Part shown: one piece after another, positions 10,437 through 23,142 of the stretch | How positions within the stretch are numbered: position 1 is the stretch's first letter | How the letters are laid out: each line of letters begins with the position of its first letter | DNA from: Hyphodiscus hymeniophilus | Lineage: Eukaryota > Ascomycota > Leotiomycetes > Helotiales > Hyphodiscaceae | Assembly: GCA_016508695.1 (NCBI GenBank) | Contig: VNKQ01000007.1 | Coordinates: forward strand, 1,488,001 to 1,552,000 | Direction: 5' to 3' | Length of the DNA: 64,000 nucleotides | Notes under the pieces: generated by a model | What the model saw: the letters and a program-made list of their open reading frames with translations, nothing else | Told to the model about the DNA's origin: nothing | Databases searched by the model: none | Made by a program: the position numbers and the translations under genes

Positions 10437-13400
10437 ATTATAAGCCTAGTTCGCGTAATACTTAGGGATTATCTATTTTAAAAAGTATATTATAATATAT
10501 TATTATACGAGTAAATTTAAGTATATAGCTTTATTTACTAGAATAAACGAGCTAACTCTTACTAACTCTTTAAGAAAAATAACCCTTATATTAAGGTTTT
10601 CTTTAATTAGAATAATAATTAATTATTTGATTTATTTTATATACGATTACTTAAAAGCCTTTAAGTAAAGTATTAACTATTTATAATATATTTATTTTAT
10701 ATAATATAGCGATTTTAGTCGATATTTAATTAAAACCCTAATTAAAGTAACTAGAATAATACTCTTTTTTTTATTATAATATAAGATTACTTAATATTTT
10801 AAAATATATAAATCTAATAATTTTAAGTACTTTAGTATACTTTATACTCTCTCTAAAGGCGATAGGATTAAAGTAAATAATCGAAGAGCTAAATATAGTT
10901 TATTAACTTAAGTAAATTAAGTTTAATCTTATAGAAAAAGTAAAAGCGAAATAAAATTATATTAGAAATACAAATTAAACGCGTAATATAACTTTAGTAA
11001 CCTTTTAAAGAACGCTTTTTACTTTAAAAGAAGTAAATTCTAAACTAAAACTAGTTATTTCTTTTAAACCAATTATTACTATTATAATATATAATAATAT
11101 TTAGGGTCGATACTAAGCTTACTTTAAGTCGGTTATATAAGAGTATAGAGAATAAAAAAAACAATCACGGGATCTTTTAGTAATTTCTAACTAAGTAAAT
11201 TTATTTATTAATAAAGAAATATTATAAGTAATTAAGACTAAATTAATACTTAATAATAATATAAGCTTACAATTACTTTTAATTAAACTTAAGAATTATA
11301 TAACTTTAATAAAAGGAACCTTTATAACTATAATTTAATAAACTTATTAAAAAGTTTTAAAAGAAGATTAAAAAAGCTTAACTAATTGCCTTAAGTAGTT
11401 TTTAAAGTAAGAAAATATATTAATTATTACTCGGATATATAAACTTTTAAATATCGAGCCTAGTTACTTTTTAATTACTAATTTCTTAAAAGTAATTAAA
11501 AGAATACTCTTAGAGTTTACTTATAATTAAATAAGTAAAGTAATTATAGCTTAAGAAATAAAAGAGGCAATTATTAATATTAATATCTTAAAACGACTTT
11601 TCTTAGCTTACTTATATAAGTAATTACTAGATATAAAATTAATAAAATCTCGTTTAATAATAGTTACTTTTAAAAGTTCCTTAAAATAAGATCGATTACT
11701 AAGTCTCTTTAAATATAATTATTTATATCTCCCGAGAGATAAAAAGTATACTTAGAAACTAAAGTCTTATAAACGCCTAAAAGTAGCAATTACTAAGACA
11801 AAGGATTATAAGTTTAAAACTAAGTTTAGTAATCTTAAAAAAGATAAAATTAAAGATTAAGTAAGAATCGGCTATTAGAAATAGCTAATTAAAAAAAAGA
11901 AGTAAAAGTAATATCTTAATAAGATATTAAACTCGAAGAAATAATAGAATAAGTACTTAAATAGAGTTAATTATATAATTATTAATTTAAACTTACTTAA
12001 AAAAGCAAGTTATAAGATTTATTTAACCTTTAATTCTTTAAAGAAATACTTACTTTCTAATAATATACTTTTTAATAATTACGGATTAATATACTTAGTT
12101 AATATAAAAGACTTACTTAAGCCTAATTCCTTTTTTCTTTCGATTAGTAGTAATATAATCGAAGTTAATTTAAGTATTTTACTAATTATTAAAAGAAGTA
12201 CTCGAGTAATTAAAAATTTCTTTAATAAGCTAAAAAGACTTTATATATTTAATCTTACTCTTTTAAATATAATTATAATTAATAGTTTTTATATAAATAT
12301 TATTTTAAAAGCTTAAATACTTAAGGCAAGGGTTTGGTTTTATAGACTTAATTATTTATTAAGATATAAGAGTATTAATTTTAACGTTATTATACTTAGT
12401 ATAAAATATAAATTTAACTTAGTTTTCTTTAAATATAAGCTACTTACTTTTTGCCTAGGTTTTTTCTTTATAATTCTAATATATATAAAACTAGTAATAA
12501 TATATCTAATAATTAAATAATAACTAAAGAAGTCGTTTAAACGATTAAGAGACTACTTAAAACCCTAGAGTAATTTAACTAAGCTTTAATATTAATAAGT
12601 AAAATACCCTAGACTAAAGGTCCTCGAGTTACTTATAAAAATAGCTAGAAATATAATTATTAAAAGAATACTAATTATATATTACGAAGCTTACGCTTTT
12701 ATATTAGCTAAGAAGTAAATCTCTCGCTAAGTATTATACTTTAAATCGCTAAGACTATTTTAAAGAATTATTTAGAATCTCTTTAATTTCTTTAGAATAT
12801 ATAACGGTATTAACTAGATTTTACTAATTAAGAACAAGTTTAATAGAAAGTATTAAAGATTTATACTTATAAAGAAACGCGGGATTATAGTTATAAACTC
12901 AATCTTTTATTTTAATATATAAGTAAAATACTAATTTAGACTATTAATTTATAAAATTAAGAGTAATTAAGATACTTTAGTAATCTCTTATTTTAATATA
13001 ATAGATTTTAAGCGATAAGCTAATATAAAAGGAATCGATATAAAACTAATACTAGCTTATACTTACAAGCCTATTAATATAATTAAGAAAACTAAAAAAG
13101 ATATAATCGAGAAATTAATTAGAATAAGACTTATTACTAATCTCCTAGAAAACTTTTGGCTAGAGATATATAAAGTAGTAATTTACTTATATATTATTCT
13201 TCTTTTTAAAGCTTATAAGTAATACTTACTAAATAAAGTCTTATACTTATAATTTTAAAATTACTTTAAGTAATATAATTAAGCGCTTATATAATAAGTA
13301 ATAATTAATTTTAGACTTAACTAAAACGGGATTTATACTTATAATACTCGAGTATATACTTTAAAGAAAAAATAATAAGAAAGCGAAAATAAAAAAGTAT

Positions 13401-16400
13401 TTAAAGTACTTTTCTAAGCGTATATTAAATACTTAGTTAAATATATTGCGTCTAATATATATAAGATTTAAGTATCTTAATTTAAAAGAGTAATTATTAT
13501 AAGAGATATAACCTTTAATAAAACTAAATTTTATATTCCTAATTAAAAGATATAAGAGTAATAACTCTTAGTAAGTATTAAAGCTATTATTTCTCTAATT
13601 AAAGAGTATAGAATTTAAAACACTACTAGCAAAATTATTAAATATCTTTTTATAAATAAGATATTCTCTTTTAAAAAAGAAGTTATAATTATACTAAATA
13701 ATTTTATATATAAGATTTTAAAGAGTAAGCTTTTAAGTAAAAATAATAAGAGTTAAAACTCGGGAGTAAGTAAAGAAATTAGACTTTTAACTCTTAAATA
13801 AATACTTAAGCTAGTAAACTTATAAATAAAAACTAAGAGAAGTAATAATAATTATTTATTTAAAAAAATACTTATAATTAGTAATTATATTAATAGCGAG
13901 TTAAATAAAAGTATAATTACTCGAGGATTAGCTTAGTTATTAAACGAGTACTCGAGTATAAGTAAACGATTAATCCCTTAAGTAGTAGTTATATATTAAT
14001 TTAAGGAGTTACTTAGCTTAATATAAAGTAAATTTAGCTCTAGCGATTATAAAATAGCTATAAGTAATAGTCTCTTAGTAACGGAGAGTAGCCTTTTAAG
14101 TAATACTTTAATAATAAGAGTCTTAAATTATAAGATATACTAATTAAGTAAATTAAAACAATAAATATAAAAAAATTAATAGCTTAAGTTATAAATTGTC
14201 TTTAAAGAAAATTTAGATAAGGATAAACTAAGTATATTATATATTACTTTAATATATACCTCGATTTTAAAATTAAGCTAAGAGTAATATAATAAGTTCT
14301 TATTAACGTTTTAAAAGGACTTAAGTTATAAAGAATAAGTCTAAATAATATATATAATAATCTCTACTTTTATTTTAGTAAATAATACTTTAAGAGGAAA
14401 AATACTTTTAGCTTTAAAAAGGGTTTATTAAAAAGATTTTCTAAAGGTACTAAAGTTATAAAGTAATCTCGAGATATACAAATATAATAATTACTTTATC
14501 TAAAATATAAGATTAGAAATTAAGAATTTAAAGCTAAAAAACTATTAAAAATAAATTAAAGTAAACTTAATTAATTTAAAGACTATTCTTTTAAAATAAG
14601 TCTTTACTTATAAAGTAAACTTAAACGGTTTTATAATTTGTTATAAGTCTTAGATTATTATTTATAATAACCTTTAAAAAGAAGATTTAATTATTTTTAT
14701 ATATATTATTATATTTATTACTTATTTGTTTCGAGTAGTTATAACTATTATAACTTACTTTAATCTTAAAATTAAGTAATATAATATTATTAATACTTTT
14801 ATTAATACTTTATAAAACAATAAAAGAGTATAAGTAATATATTAACTTTCTTTAGGCTTTAAGAAGGTAAGGTTTTATATAAAGATTAACTAAACTTTAT
14901 ATAGCTTATAAGACTCTCTAGCTCTTTAGTATTAAAACTTCTTTTTAATAATTAAGTCTCTTAAGTTAATTTAAAGTAAAAAAGAGTTATACCTCTTTTA
15001 TAACCTTACTTAATAAATCTTTATAATCTTTTATATAAATAATATACTAATCTTATATTATAAAAGAAATAAGTAAAAAATATATAAGTTTATTAAAAAG
15101 CTAAAGAAGTTATATAAACTTTAAGACTTAAGAGATATTTAATAATTTTTAAGTATTTATATAATTAGAGATTAAAATAATAAAATAATCTTTTTACTTT
15201 ATAATACTTATATTAAAAAAATTATTTAAAAGTTTAATTTAGTTAAATAAAAATATTTATTTATATTAATTTTAAGAACTAAGCTTATTAAAAACCTAAA
15301 TATAATAATATTAAGTTTTATTAAAGTATATTAAAAAAGAATAAAATTAGTTTTTTATATTATAATTATAATTAAAATAAATATTACTTTTATAATCTCT
15401 TAGCTTTTTTAATTCTTAATAAACCCTAATATATAATATATAAAAGTAATTATTTAAATAATTAAATATTTTTAGAGAACTTATTATTTTATTTTTTAAT
15501 ATAAAAAAAGCTTAAAAAGCTAATTACTAATTATATTAAATATATTATTTATAAATAATATTAAAACTTAATAATTATTTTATAAGTATATAATATTCTT
15601 ATTTAAAAGACTTATTACTTAGAAAGTAACTCGATAATTAATAATATTAATATTTATTACTTAAATAAAGTTCTTAAAAATAAAGTATATAACTAAGAAA
15701 ATAATAATATTATAACGATTTTTTAAAGAGATTAAACTTTTATTTAAAGACTTTTAAACGATTTTTTATAATAATTAATAAATAATTAAACTAATTATAA
15801 AAGAGAATAAGAAAATTATAATTAAGTTATAATATATAAATATTTAAAATATATAGTTTCGCTAAGAATATAAATTTAAAACATTTAAAGTAATATACTT
15901 ACTAATTAGTAAAATACTAATAAATAAGTTTATTAAGAATCTTTTTAAGTATAAGTTTAAGTATTTCTAAGCTTTATTAAATTTACAAGATATATATAAA
16001 AAGATTAAAGATCTTAAAAAAGTATAAGATCTAAAGTATTAATTATATAAAAGTATCGATTAATTAGCGTTAAGTAAATAAATATTAAACGGATTTTTAA
16101 GAATTAGACTAAGTATTTAATTAATATAATTAAAGATTAGAAATTAATAATTAAATATCTTTTAAATATTAATAAAATCTATTAAGGTTTTAGCTAAATA
16201 TAGCTAGGATTAGATAAATTAGTAGAATATTTAGTAAGATACTAGTAAGATTATTATAGAATTTTATATAAATATTAATAAAATTAACTAAAAGAATTAA
16301 GTAAAGTTTTTTATATTTTAAAGCTATAATATAATAAGATAATATAATTAATAATTATATATTTTATTTTATAAGTTATTTATTTTATAGTTAAGGGAAT

Positions 16401-17812
16401 TTAGTAAATTAATACTTATTCGAGTATTATCGCTAAGTTACTTTAATATAGAAAAAAGAGAACGAAAACATATTATAAAAGACTACTTAGTATTTCTTTA
16501 GATTACTAGTAGATTATTCGCTACCTTAACTACTTAGACTATATATAATATTTATATAGGTAGTAAAGGCTTAAGTAAGTATTACTTACTTACTAGTCTT
16601 CGAACTAGTAAAACTAAAAGAAAGAGTTCTAATACGATAAAGAGTAAAACCTTAATTGTTATTATTATCCTTATATTAATAAGTATTAATTCTTAGAATA
16701 TAATTAATAAGATTAATAAAATTACTAATCTTTAGTATAATTTAAATAGTAATCTTTAATTACTTTATTTTCTATATAAAGATTAATATTAATTAGTTAA
16801 ACTTAATATTTAATATACTTTTTAATTAAAACTCTAATTAGTTTCTTAACGAGAATACTTATTATAAAATAGCTAAGTATATAAAAGAATATTAATAAAG
16901 ATTAAAATATAAGAGTATATATAATATTAATAATATTAATTATTATATAATATAATAGAATTCTTAAAGTAATAATTATTAGATTTTCTAATTATTAAAA
17001 AAGACAAATAACTAAAGTAAGACTAATCTCGCTAAGTATTAAGACTATAAATAAGACTACGAGAATAATAAGAAAGAGTATTTAAAATATAATTGTCTAA
17101 AATAAAAAAATAAAGACTAAAGTAAGTAATTTAATTATATAAGTAATAAATAGAATTATTATTTAGATAAGTAATAAAAATAGAAGTTAATATAAGTAAT
17201 AAGTATAAAAGCTAATAATAATAATTATATAACTTAATAAGAAATAAGATTAAATTATTTTTATCTTTTTTCTTTTTATTTTTTTCTACTTTATTTTCTT
17301 TATCTTTTTCTTTTTTATTATTATTATTATTATTATTATAATTATTAGTAAGAGAAGGAGAAGATTAAAAGAAATTATTAAATTTAATAATAAAAATATT
17401 AATAAGTGTCTTTACTTAAAGCTCTTTATTAAAGCCCTATATATTAAAAAGGTTAGTTATATTAATTATCGAATATAAAGTATTAATTAAATAAAGCTTA
17501 AGAATTAACCTTAGAATTCGGATAAAAGTAATTAAATACTTAGTCGATTACTCGTACTATCGCTTATATTATTACTTATATTAATAAATAATAAGAAGAT
17601 AAAAGAGCTATTAATAAAATAATAATAATATATTATTATAATAGTAGTTAAAGTTAACGTTATTATTTGTTATTATTATTAAAGGTTAAAGGTTACAAGA
17701 TTGTAATTTTATATTTATAGCCTAATTAGCTACGCGCCTACTAATATAGTTAAAAGCGTATTAAGTTACTAGATTAATTAAAGTAACTATAAAAATTAAA
17801 CAATATATAAAG

Positions 17813-17917
17813 TTTATATTATTTATATTATTTATATTATTTATATTATTTATATTATTTATATTATTTATATTATTTATATTATTTATATTATTTATAT
17901 TATTTATATTATTTATA
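17813..17917 (+). repeat. 9-bp minisatellite in Copia-2
   Basis: About 11-12 tandem copies of TTTATATTA. The same place in Copia-1 (about 7,429-7,470) and Copia-3 (about 37,300-37,340) has only about four degenerate units, so the array expanded in this copy. Confidence 0.9.
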
Positions 17918-18257
17918 AGGCTAAGAGATAAAAGAGATATTAGTTAGAGCTAATTATAATACTAGTTACTACTAAGTATAAGATCTCTAATTAAATTAAT
18001 TATTACTTTAAGTAATTAAATAAAATAAACGCTAATATTTATAACTCGAAATCTATATATATATAAAGTATAAGGAACTTACTTATAAGCTATATAAGCA
18101 AATATACATTATATTCTATAATTAACTTCGAATATAAGTATATATTTTAATATATCAAATTATAGCTATTCGAGAAATATAAGGGATTAGAGATTATAAA
18201 ACAATAGTTATTATAAAATAAAAGGTCTCTAGACTTCTCTATAATAACTAAAGGGTA

Positions 18258-18522
18258 TATTATAAAATTAAGGCTTAACTAATCTTATAATTATAAAATA
18301 TTTAATTATACTCGTTAAATATTTAGTTATATCTTATAATTACTTAAGCTTTATTTAAGTACTTATTTCGCTAAGATTTATAAGAGTAATTTAATACTTA
18401 AAAAAAGACTTACTTCTTTTTTTTCTTTCTTTAAATTAAATAATACTTAATATATACTTACTTAAGTAGTCTTTTCTTATAATCTTTTTTCCTTAAAGAT
18501 TAGACTAATTATCTACGCAATA
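18258..18522 (+). repeat. 3' LTR of Copia-2
   Basis: A 265-bp LTR beginning TATTATAAAATT and ending CTACGCAATA, colinear with the 5' LTR at 10,171. A purine run (AAAGGG) precedes it. Confidence 0.88.
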
Positions 18523-19691
18523 GCTTTAGGCTAATTATAATTTTAGTTTTTTAGGTTTCTTAAGTATAAAGCTAATAGCTTATTTCTAGACTTTTGGGTA
18601 ATAACCTTTATTTATAAATATAAAGTTTATATTATAAAAGACATTTAGAATAGCTAAATAAGCTTAAATTATAATCTCTTAAGTAGTTAAATTGGGTCTA
18701 GGGGATTTCCCCTTTATTTTAGTTATATAAGTATCTTTTACCTTTATTCTCAAAAGAATAGGCTAGTTTTATTCTTTATTAGCTTAGTAATTATCTAGGC
18801 TAATTACTTGTAGTCTAAAACTAAGTAAGTAAAGAAATAGCGTATTTCTAAATATATTATATTTATCTTAGAACGTTAATTTATAATTACTAAACTAGTT
18901 ATTATAAATATTAGGAATCAATTAATTATTAGTATTTTTAGTATAAAATATAGCTTTTAATATTAATTATAAATCTTCTCTTTTTAGGAAGGTATTCTAA
19001 TACTCTAGTTTAGCTTTTTTAATAGAGTTAAAGTAATAGTTTTTAGTATCTAGGAGTTCTTTATTATATAGAGAATAATTCGATACTTTAGCTTTATAAC
19101 AAAAATAATATATTATCTTTCCTAAGGCTTTAAGCTAATCCTTTTACTAGGGTTTAGTATATATTAACTTAGTAACCTTAAGTTTATTATTATTAGCTAT
19201 TTTTATTTTTAAAGTAATAAACTCTTTAGCTAAAGTATTAAGATTCAACTAGTTTAGATTTAACTTAGGCATTTAGGCTTGGCTTAAATCTAACTTAATT
19301 TTTAAATTAGTAGACTTGTAAATTAAGTCGGATTTAAATTAGTCTTAGTTTGCTTTTTTTGTATTAAATTTTAACTTGGCTAAATTGGTTATACTTAAGT
19401 TACCTTTATTACTATAAATAATAAATAATACCTTATAGTAATTTAAACCTAGATTAGGTATAACTTACTAATCTTCGATTTTATTTATTATTCCTTAAGT
19501 AGCTAGCGTAAGGTCTAAGACTAAAGGAATAAACATATTAGGTCTATAGAAGGTACCTTTCCCTAGGGTATTTAATAGGCTTAAGGAGTATAACTCAATA
19601 AGATCTAATAAATAGCTTAAATTAGCGCTTTATAGTACTAAGGGGTCCCACTACGGGTAATATATATTAAAGTCCCTTAATATAATACTAT
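18523..19691 (-). pseudogene. Tad-like LINE ORF2 fragment: endonuclease C-terminus to RT linker
   Basis: On the minus strand this translates, through stops, into the C-terminal half of an APE-type endonuclease. A segment near 19,590-19,650 (SANLSYLLDLIELYSLSLL) is followed by a GKGTFYRP-like stretch, DLTLAT and a WQVIPDLG-type segment. The linker that precedes the reverse transcriptase follows, down to about 18,600. Known Tad1-clade LINEs have this order. The RT itself is missing because the Copia-2 3' LTR begins at 18,522. The piece is continuous with 20,577-20,917 across a MITE insertion. It is RIP-mutated and non-functional. Confidence 0.78.
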
Positions 19692-20576
19692 GGGTTGAGC
19701 TATTTCAACTCTACTCCCAGCTACTTCAACTCTTCGAGGGTATACCTAGTAAGCTTGCTTCCTTATATTATTTTATATATAAGGGCGAGTATAATTTATA
19801 TTACTTATAAAAGATTAATATATCCTTATTAACTTATAACCTTCGCAATAGAAGTTACTTACAAGTAGTCCCTCTCTCTTTAGCTATTAGTATATAATTT
19901 AATAATCTTTTGGCCTACTTTGTTTTTATATAATTTGGGAGCGCAAGTCAAATAAAAGAGTAATCTTACTAACTAATATATATTGTTACTAGTATTACGA
20001 TAGGCTTATAACTAATACTCTTAATCCCTTTTTTATATTAGAGACTTTAAGACCTATTCTTAACCCTATATATATATAAGGGAAAAGTAAACCCTATAGT
20101 ATATTAAGAGGAGTATCACGTGTTACCGAATCGAGTACTTAACGACTATCCTTAGCCTTCAAACTACCCCCCCCCCTTCTTTAGCCCCCGCGATCCTTAG
20201 TAACCTAAGTCACTAATCGGGCAAGTCTTTATTATCTATTTAGGCCTAAATTAGTAGAGTTCTATTACCCTAGTAATAGCGCGGATAGCGGAGAGAGGGA
20301 TATATCGACTAATATAAGCCTAGTATTAGAAGGAAAAGGGGTTATATAAGGGGAATCTCTTTTATATATAAAGACGATTACCTTAAAGACGCAATAATAG
20401 TTATAAAAATATATTACAAGGGCAAGTAGTATAGTATAATAACACATATCGTATACTCTTGCGTATATACAAATTTATATAGTAGAGAAAGCTTACTAAA
20501 TGTATATAAGTGTGAAAACCGTATAGGGACTAGTAGAGTTAAAGTAGCCGGGAGTGGAGTTGAAATAGCTTAACCC
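19692..20576 (-). mobile_element. Long family B element (885 bp) with family A-type interior
   Basis: The TIRs read GGGTTGAGCTATTTCAACTC at the left and the complement ending GCTTAACCC at the right. The 8-bp TSD AATACTAT is perfect (19,684-19,691 and 20,577-20,584). The interior is the reverse complement of the family A element at 786-1,684, including the C-run near 20,167, the CGGGCAAGTC block near 20,218 and the GCGCGGATAGCGG block near 20,279. The same interior is therefore bounded by two different TIR sets. No transposase frame; a 60-codon minus-strand ORF inside (20,265-20,447) has no recognisable content. Confidence 0.88.
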
Positions 20577-20917
20577 AATACTATTTGTATATAGGGAAAT
20601 AGGCAATAAGCCTACTCTTTAAATAGTTTAAATATTATTTGGTATATTAGGGTAGGTTGCGTTATAGATATTAATTACCTAGTAGTTTAGGTCTATTAAG
20701 TCTAATACTATAATACAATTAGGGTCTTGTAATGAATTAGGCGCTAGACTAGCTCTAATATCCTAAGATATATAGAATAGGGTTCTAAGTCTATAAGTAT
20801 TATAGTTCGGAAGAATTTAACTAAACGCTTAGTAATTAATAGACCTATAGGTATTATTAAGCTGGTCTTAAATAGTCTAAGGCTCCTAAATAGCTAATAT
20901 TTTAATATTAAGCTCTA
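20577..20917 (-). pseudogene. Tad-like LINE ORF2 fragment: endonuclease N-terminal part
   Basis: Minus-strand translation gives RASLAPNSLQDPNCIIVLDL followed by a VINIYNA-like segment. This is typical of the APE endonuclease of fungal non-LTR elements, where a hydrophobic strand precedes the conserved NIYNAP. It continues into 19,691 on one side and into the gag part at 26,921 on the other, once inserted elements are removed. Confidence 0.72.
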
Positions 20918-21152
20918 TCTGTTTAGCTGCGGCTAGGAACGCCTTCCCTTGGGACTAGAAAAACATTAATCTAAGGAATACTAAAACTTAAGCTTATAGA
21001 TAAATATATAAATAATATACTTTTACTTAATATAACTTTATAATTAATACTTTAAATTATAAATACAAATATACAAAATAACCTTATAACCCTAATAATA
21101 AAACGACTTAACTTACTCTTATTATTAAACTTTAGTTTTATATTTATATTAT

Positions 21153-21525
21153 AGGATAAGCTATTTCAACTCTAATACTAGCTATTTTAACTCTTAGGGG
21201 GTATATCTATTATATACCTAGAAAGGTATGTGCCCAAAGATACTTTCTCTATTAAAATATAATAGGTTAGAGTTAGTAATTAAGGTTAGTTTTAGGGGGG
21301 TTAAGGGGTAATAAAAGCCCCTTATATAGAGATATCTTTTTTATTTATATTATTTCTTATAATTATATTTGGTTATATTTTAAGTAAAATATTAAAAGTA
21401 CTTAGTTATAATAGTTTTAATATTCTTATACGGGCGCAAACTTATTATATATACTATAGTATATATAATTAGTAGGGACTAGTAGAGTTAAAATAGCTAG
21501 TATTAGAGTTAAAATAGCTTATCCT
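21153..21525 (+). mobile_element. Family B short MITE, 373 bp, perfect 8-bp TSD
   Basis: The left TIR is AGGATAAGCTATTTCAACTC (first G mutated to A) and the right end is GCTTATCCT. The octamer TATATTAT lies on both sides (21,145-21,152 and 21,526-21,533). The interior contains the conserved GGGGGGTTAAGGGGTAATAA block shared by all family B short copies. No ORF. Confidence 0.88.
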
Positions 21526-22266
21526 TATATTATTTAAAATTTATAACTTTAAATATAAAATTTAATTACTTAAGATAACTTTTTATAACGACCCTATCTT
21601 TATCTTTAATTTTTATTATTTTTTAGAAATTATAAAAAACTTAATTAATTATATAAATAACTTTTAATAAAAACTTAAAAGCTTAAAAAAGTATTATTAT
21701 TAAGTTAAAAAGTAATATTTAATTTATAAATTTAAGTTATATACTTACTTTAGTATTTAAATATATATAATATTTTATATTAAAAATAAGATTTTTAATT
21801 ATTAGAATATATTAAATATATCTTTTACTTATTATATATAAAAGTATATATTAAGGGATTACTTTTAAGAACTTTATATACGATTTTAATATTATAGTCT
21901 AAGGATATTTAAATTTTATAAGAAAACTAGATATATTACTTTTAATCTTAAGCTAATTACTTAAAAATTAAAAATTAATATACTTTATAAGTTAATATAT
22001 TATTAAATTACTTTTAGTAAATTAATCTTAAGGTTTAAAGCCCTAATATAAATATAATTATAAATAAGATTATAATCTAATATAATATTATAATCTAATA
22101 TAAGAAATATAATTCTAATATAATTATAATTTTAAATAAGTTTATATTTATTAGTTATAAGGTTTAAGAAATAACTTAATAAGGCTTTTTATTAATTTAG
22201 AATTAATATATTCTTAAAAAGAATAAAGGTTTTATTTTTATTAAATACTTACTTAAACTTAATAAT

Positions 22267-22974
22267 AAGACGGGCTATAATAACTTGCCTCCCGGCTAAA
22301 ATAACTTAGTTAACCTTACTTATAGGTATATATTTAAGAAGCTTCCCCTATTATACTAATTTATATACGCATAAGAGTATATAATATATATTATTATATT
22401 AACTTATTATAATCCGGATTTAATTTATATTTCTTATCTTAGGTATAACTCTTAAAAGATTTTATTATTATAACTTTAACTTTTTATATTACTTACCTTT
22501 ATTATATAACTCTTATAATTATCGCTATATCTTTAAGGCAATTATTTTTATATATAAAAGAAATCCCTTTTATATAACTTCTCTTTTTTTATATACTTAG
22601 TTTATATTAATTAATATATCTTTTTATTATCCGCGCTATTACTAGAGTAATAAAACTTACTTTATTTAAGCTTAAATAAACTATAAAGACTTGCCCGACT
22701 AGAACTTAAGTCGCTTAAGGATTATAAAGACTAAAGAAGAGAAAGTTTAAAGACTAAAAGTAATTATTATATACTTAACTTTATAATATATAATACTTCT
22801 CTTAGTATATTATAGGGTTTACTTTTCTCTTAAATAATAAGAATATATTAATATTTAGTAAAGTATATAGTTTAGCTTTACTTGTATATATAAATTACTA
22901 TAACTAAGCGAGGGTATTAGGTATACTCCTAAAAAGTTGTTTTAGCCGGGAGGCAAGTTATTATAGCCCGTCCC
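22267..22974 (+). mobile_element. Family A TIR element, internally deleted copy (708 bp)
   Basis: The left end AAGACGGGCTATAATAAC and the right end ending TATAGCCCGTCCC match the family A TIR with RIP-type changes. The flanks TTAATAAT (22,259-22,266) and TTAATGAC (22,975-22,982) are an 8-bp TSD differing only by G-to-A and C-to-T changes. It lacks about 190 bp present in the 786-1,684 copy and is more mutated. It interrupts the piggyBac transposase. Confidence 0.85.
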
Positions 22975-23142
22975 TTAATGACTATCTTAAGACTAGAAAA
23001 AGTAGAAATAAGATAAAAGCTATAGCTCTTAAGGTTCTTAAAAGGTTATTAAAGAAACGTTATTACTTATAAATAAATAATATATTTATAAATACTCGAT
23101 TTCTTAAATCATTAAAAGAGTAAGGCTATAAAGGAATAAGTA

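Larger units (their letters stand above)
10171..18522 (+). mobile_element. Copia-2: full-length Ty1/Copia retrotransposon, RIP-inactivated
   Basis: An 8,352-bp element with LTRs at 10,171-10,436 and 18,258-18,522. Internal order on the plus strand: gag region (about 10,450-11,250), integrase (about 12,790-13,240), reverse transcriptase with YVDD mutated to Tyr-Ile-Asn-Asn at 15,032-15,043, RNase H to about 16,030, then 2.2 kb of unidentified sequence. It is the most mutated of the three copies; 14,650-16,030 and 16,690-17,350 have almost no remaining C or G. The flanking pentamers differ (TTATA left, GCTTT right). The left neighbour is a truncated MITE and the right neighbour is LINE sequence, so this copy is probably a product of recombination or deletion rather than a simple insertion. 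Confidence 0.9.

Noticed and set aside
17813..17917. CRISPR-like array
   Set aside because: Direct 9-bp tandem units without spacers; a minisatellite in a eukaryotic transposon.
20265..20447. 60-codon minus-strand ORF inside the long family B element
   Set aside because: Not conserved in the other copies of the same interior and no recognisable motif.
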